A stretch of DNA of 64,000 bases, from positions 992,001 through 1,056,000 of the forward strand of contig NZ_JAUSZD010000002.1 of assembly GCF_030817275.1 (NCBI RefSeq), read 5' to 3'. Every line of letters starts with the position of its first letter. Position 1 is the stretch's first letter. Source of the stretch: Paenibacillus sp. V4I7. Its GTDB lineage: Bacteria > Bacillota > Bacilli > Paenibacillales > NBRC-103111. The notes under the pieces were generated by a model that saw nothing but the letters and a program-made list of their open reading frames with translations, ran no database searches and had not been told where the DNA came from. Below, piece by piece: positions 62,081 to 64,000 of the stretch. Made by a program: the position numbers and the translations under genes.

Positions 62081-62175
62081 GAACTAACGAGGAACGTATG
62101 TTCAATAAGAAACCAAGACGAGGCTGTCGACATGAAACGGCAGCCTCGTTGAAGTAACGGGCAGGGTAGTTTAAA
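62081..62175 (+). repeat. attC-like site 21
   Basis: Left motif GAACTAACGAGGAACGTATG, hairpin ACGAGGCTGTCG...GGCAGCCTCGT, right motif AAGTAACGGGCAGGGTAGTT. Confidence 0.7.
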
Positions 62176-62222
62176 TACCTTCACGAATACTTTATTACGA
62201 GGTTAGTAAAAAAGTGGTTATT

Positions 62223-62798
62223 ATGAAAGGTATTTTTGACAGACTCAAAGACAGGGGATATCGAGTGGAAAAATATTACTGGACACTTCAAACTAATGAA
62301 GCCTGGGATCAATTTAGGAAACATGGCTTCATTGTTGGATCTTCAGAATTTTCAGGCTTCTCAGAACAATATAAGTGGATGATGAAGCAGATGAGTATCC
62401 GATTAAACAAATATAATAATGAGTATCCCATTTGGGTGTGGTTGAAGAAACCAGATATGCGAACAGGCGGTTTTTTTCGGAGAGGTACTAGGTGTGTGAG
62501 AATCCAACTTAATCTGAATGAGGAAGATGTACTTGTATCAGATTTTATGGATTGGCACTGTGTCTTAAATAATAATTACCTCTCAGATAATGAACAGGAT
62601 TGGGATGAATATATCTTTGCTGAAGATAACGGAATTGATAATGATGAAATAAAACAGAAAAGTTGGGAGAAAATTTTTCACTGGAATAGAATCAGAGATG
62701 TAGAATGGGAAGGGACAGAAGAAAGAGTTTTACAAGGTGTGACGGGCAAGATCGAATTAAATAAGATAATGAATGTTGAGCATTTTATTGCGAGATAA
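62223..62798 (+). CDS. DUF3841 family protein
   Basis: A 191-residue protein matching DUF3841: YWTLQTNEAWDQFRKHGFIV, YPIWVWLKKPDMR, CVRIQLNLNEEDVLVSDFMDWHCVLNN. Function unknown. The ribosome binding site is weak; GTG 62214 is an alternative start. Confidence 0.78.
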   Translation: MKGIFDRLKDRGYRVEKYYWTLQTNEAWDQFRKHGFIVGSSEFSGFSEQYKWMMKQMSIRLNKYNNEYPIWVWLKKPDMRTGGFFRRGTRCVRIQLNLNEEDVLVSDFMDWHCVLNNNYLSDNEQDWDEYIFAEDNGIDNDEIKQKSWEKIFHWNRIRDVEWEGTEERVLQGVTGKIELNKIMNVEHFIAR

Positions 62799-62835
62799 AC
62801 ATAGCGTAAATGTTTCAGGATGCAGCTCGAGGCAT

Positions 62836-62933
62836 TAAACTAACGGGAAACTATAGTTCAATAAAGATACGGAGGCAGCCGACCACAATGATCGGCTGCC
62901 TTTTCCACGATAGCGGGTAGGATAGTGGAGTAA
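62836..62933 (+). repeat. attC-like site 22 (last in array)
   Basis: Left motif AAACTAACGGGAAACTATAG, hairpin GAGGCAGCCGA...ATCGGCTGCC, right motif GATAGCGGGTAGGATAGTGG. Confidence 0.7.
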
Positions 62934-63000
62934 GCGATATTGTTTCAATCAAAATGAGATCGAAAATATAATAAACCGTTTTGGTAAAGATTTTTATGAA

Positions 63001-63624
63001 ATGGTTTTGAGAGTTATTAATACATATTCTGATAAGTGGGCTCTGAACTCTTTTCAACTTATTCCTTCATATTCAGCAAACTTAGTTGTTAGATGCACTT
63101 CAGCTCGCTTTGGAAGTGTGGTGCTTAAAATAGGTAATCCCGCATTAATTTCCACTGAATATAATACTTTGAGTCAATATTACGGCAGTCAATTTTGCAA
63201 AGTGTTTGACGCGGATGTTGAGAGTGGTGTCATACTTGAAGAGTGTGTGCGACCAGGTATTTCTTTAAGGGATGAAGATTTACTTGACAAAAGACTATCT
63301 GTATTTTGTTCCTTATATAAAGGCATGCACATAACACCTGTAAAAACTGGAATATATCCGACTTACACAGAATGGGTCAGTAGAATTACAGAATACATGA
63401 GTAAGCGAGATGATTGCACAGAATTATATTTGCACATGAAAAAAGCAGAGGATATATGCTTATCGGTTTCTTCTTCGTATCTGACGATTACGGAAGGCAC
63501 GGTGAAAAATCACGTCTCAAATCTGATCGCGAAGCTGGGGCTCCGCGACCGAACGCAGGCGGCGTATATGCGGTCCGTCACTCCATTTGAGCGAAACGAG
63601 CATGACTTTTGGCATAGTGTATGA
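63001..63624 (+). pseudogene. Chimeric frame: truncated aminoglycoside-phosphotransferase-like N-terminus joined to a LuxR-type HTH
   Basis: Codons 1 to ~158 resemble the N-lobe of streptomycin/hydroxyurea phosphotransferases (APH 6 type): SYSANLVVRCTSARFGSVVLKIGN, EYNTLSQYYG, VILEECVRPGISLRDED, RLSVFCSLYKGMHI. The catalytic HGD loop and C-lobe are missing. From ~63478 the frame reads LTITEGTVKNHVSNLIAKLGLRDRTQAA, the recognition half of a LuxR/NarL HTH. GC rises at the join. This is most simply a deletion or insertion junction marking the array edge, not a designed fusion. Confidence 0.65.
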
Positions 63625-63941
63625 GATTCGTCATGCGCAGCGGCCCAAGGTGATGCTTTTTTTGCGTCCAATTCATGACGTTCAACAGATTTGGCAGTCC
63701 GCTATTCTTGGTAAGATCAAAGGGCAAGAACGGAGGAGAACGCGGCAGCGAATCTCCGACGAAACTCAAGAAGAGATAGGAGAGTGGGCGTGATGGCGGA
63801 AAAAAGAGTCGGTTTGGCGTTGCGGATCGTGACTGTGTCGCTCTTGCTGTGATGGTGGTCGGATCTTTCTTTGAACTCAACTGCTTCTTGAATTATTGAA
63901 CGCACATACGAATGCAATGGATTATGCGGAGGTGAAGGCTT
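63625..63941. other. Gene-free region after the junction
   Basis: GC-richer than the array. A 19-codon frame from ATG 63793 (AEKRVGLALRIVTVSLLL) looks like the start of a broken membrane or sensor protein. No intact gene. Confidence 0.35.
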
Positions 63942-64000
63942 ATGAACTTGAAACGATTCGTGCTTCCCGGGTTGATGGCCGTGGTGTTGTTTGCCGCTTA
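63942..64000 (+). CDS. Start of an exported protein, cut by the window
   Basis: ATG with GGAGGTGAAGG upstream opens a frame beginning MNLKRFVLPGLMAVVLFAA, a signal-peptide-like sequence. It runs off the right edge; family cannot be judged. Confidence 0.5.
   Translation, partial: MNLKRFVLPGLMAVVLFAA

Larger units (their letters stand above)
28104..62933 (+). other. attC-like gene-cassette array (no integrase in window)
   Basis: About 35 kb in which most units are one short plus-strand gene followed by a ~75-100 bp structured site. Left motifs resemble CTAACGGNAACGATAGTT and right motifs CTAACGGGCAGNATAGTT. Each is a pair of opposed cores, (G)CTAAC and (A)TAGTT, and a variable hairpin lies between them. 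About 19 sites are paired; others are half sites or interrupted. The plan matches integron attC sites (two simple sites around a variable hairpin), but primary sequence differs from known attC families and no IntI is seen, so the assignment is inference. Confidence 0.6.

Noticed and set aside
28104-62933. Simple transcription terminators as the full explanation of the sites
   Set aside because: Many hairpins could terminate transcription, but conserved motifs on both sides of variable stems, half sites and unit duplication are not explained by termination alone. It remains the main alternative.
21156-63480. Prophage
   Set aside because: No phage structural, lysis, terminase or phage integrase genes are visible.
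63001-63624. Functional kinase-regulator fusion protein
   Set aside because: Neither part is complete: the kinase lacks its catalytic loop and the HTH lacks its first helices, and GC changes at the join.

Overview
The window looks like a chromosomal segment of a Gram-positive, endospore-forming bacterium of the Bacillales, most likely Paenibacillus. The core genes are typical of that group: yqhG, a yqhH-type SNF2 helicase, lipM, yqzE, xpt, cbiZ, a YkvI-type membrane protein, a class II ribonucleotide reductase, SLH-domain and copper-amine-oxidase-N-type surface proteins, and a YjcZ-type small protein. Strong AGGAGG ribosome binding sites and frequent TTG/GTG starts agree. This taxonomic call rests on gene content only; no 16S or other marker is in the window.

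Layout. (1) About 1-20,960 is ordinary core sequence: the C-terminal part of a YhaN-like ATPase, small membrane proteins, a frameshifted DedA gene, xpt, cbiZ, tRNA-Leu(CAG), a BI-1 protein, yqzE, an SGNH hydrolase, yqhG-yqhH, lipM, a D-amino-acid aminotransferase and the B12-dependent nrdJ, which has two NrdR-box-like sequences at its promoter. (2) Immediately after the nrdJ terminator the composition becomes AT-rich. Three ~21-24 bp spaced repeats beginning with TGTCAAA look like the end of a Tn7-like element. They are followed by two TniQ/TnsD-like proteins, an XRE repressor and two unknown genes (21.1-26.3 kb), with no TnsA, TnsB or TnsC. (3) A 1.8 kb IS110/IS1111-type element (26.3-28.1 kb) is inserted inside a copy of the repeat that defines the next region. 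(4) From about 28.1 to 62.9 kb is an array of mostly single-gene, mostly plus-strand units separated by ~75-100 bp structured sites. Each complete site has a left motif (CTAACGGNAACGATAGTT-like), a variable hairpin, often GGCAGCC...GGCTGCC, and a right motif (CTAACGGGCAGNATAGTT-like). Each motif is itself a pair of opposed short cores. This is the layout of integron attC sites, and stop codons of several genes fall inside the left motif.

Array cargo resembles chromosomal integron cassettes: two GNATs, a HIT protein, an HD-CHAP fusion, a MerR regulator with a Rossmann oxidoreductase, several lipoproteins, three related secreted proteins, DUF1835, DUF2750, DUF3841, DUF3977 and YdeI proteins, and a truncated aminoglycoside-phosphotransferase-like gene. 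One membrane-protein unit occurs twice with near-identical sequence. An IS3 element, a dead transposase, a 20-bp tandem repeat and TGTCGGG-ended small repeats also lie in the array. No integrase gene is present in the window. (5) Near 63.48 kb the array ends abruptly inside the C-terminal HTH of a LuxR-type regulator, and GC-richer sequence resumes.

The main candidate for something undescribed is therefore an integrase-less attC-like cassette array in a Gram-positive chromosome, bordered by a defective Tn7-like locus and targeted by an IS110-type element whose noncoding region carries sequence matching the site.
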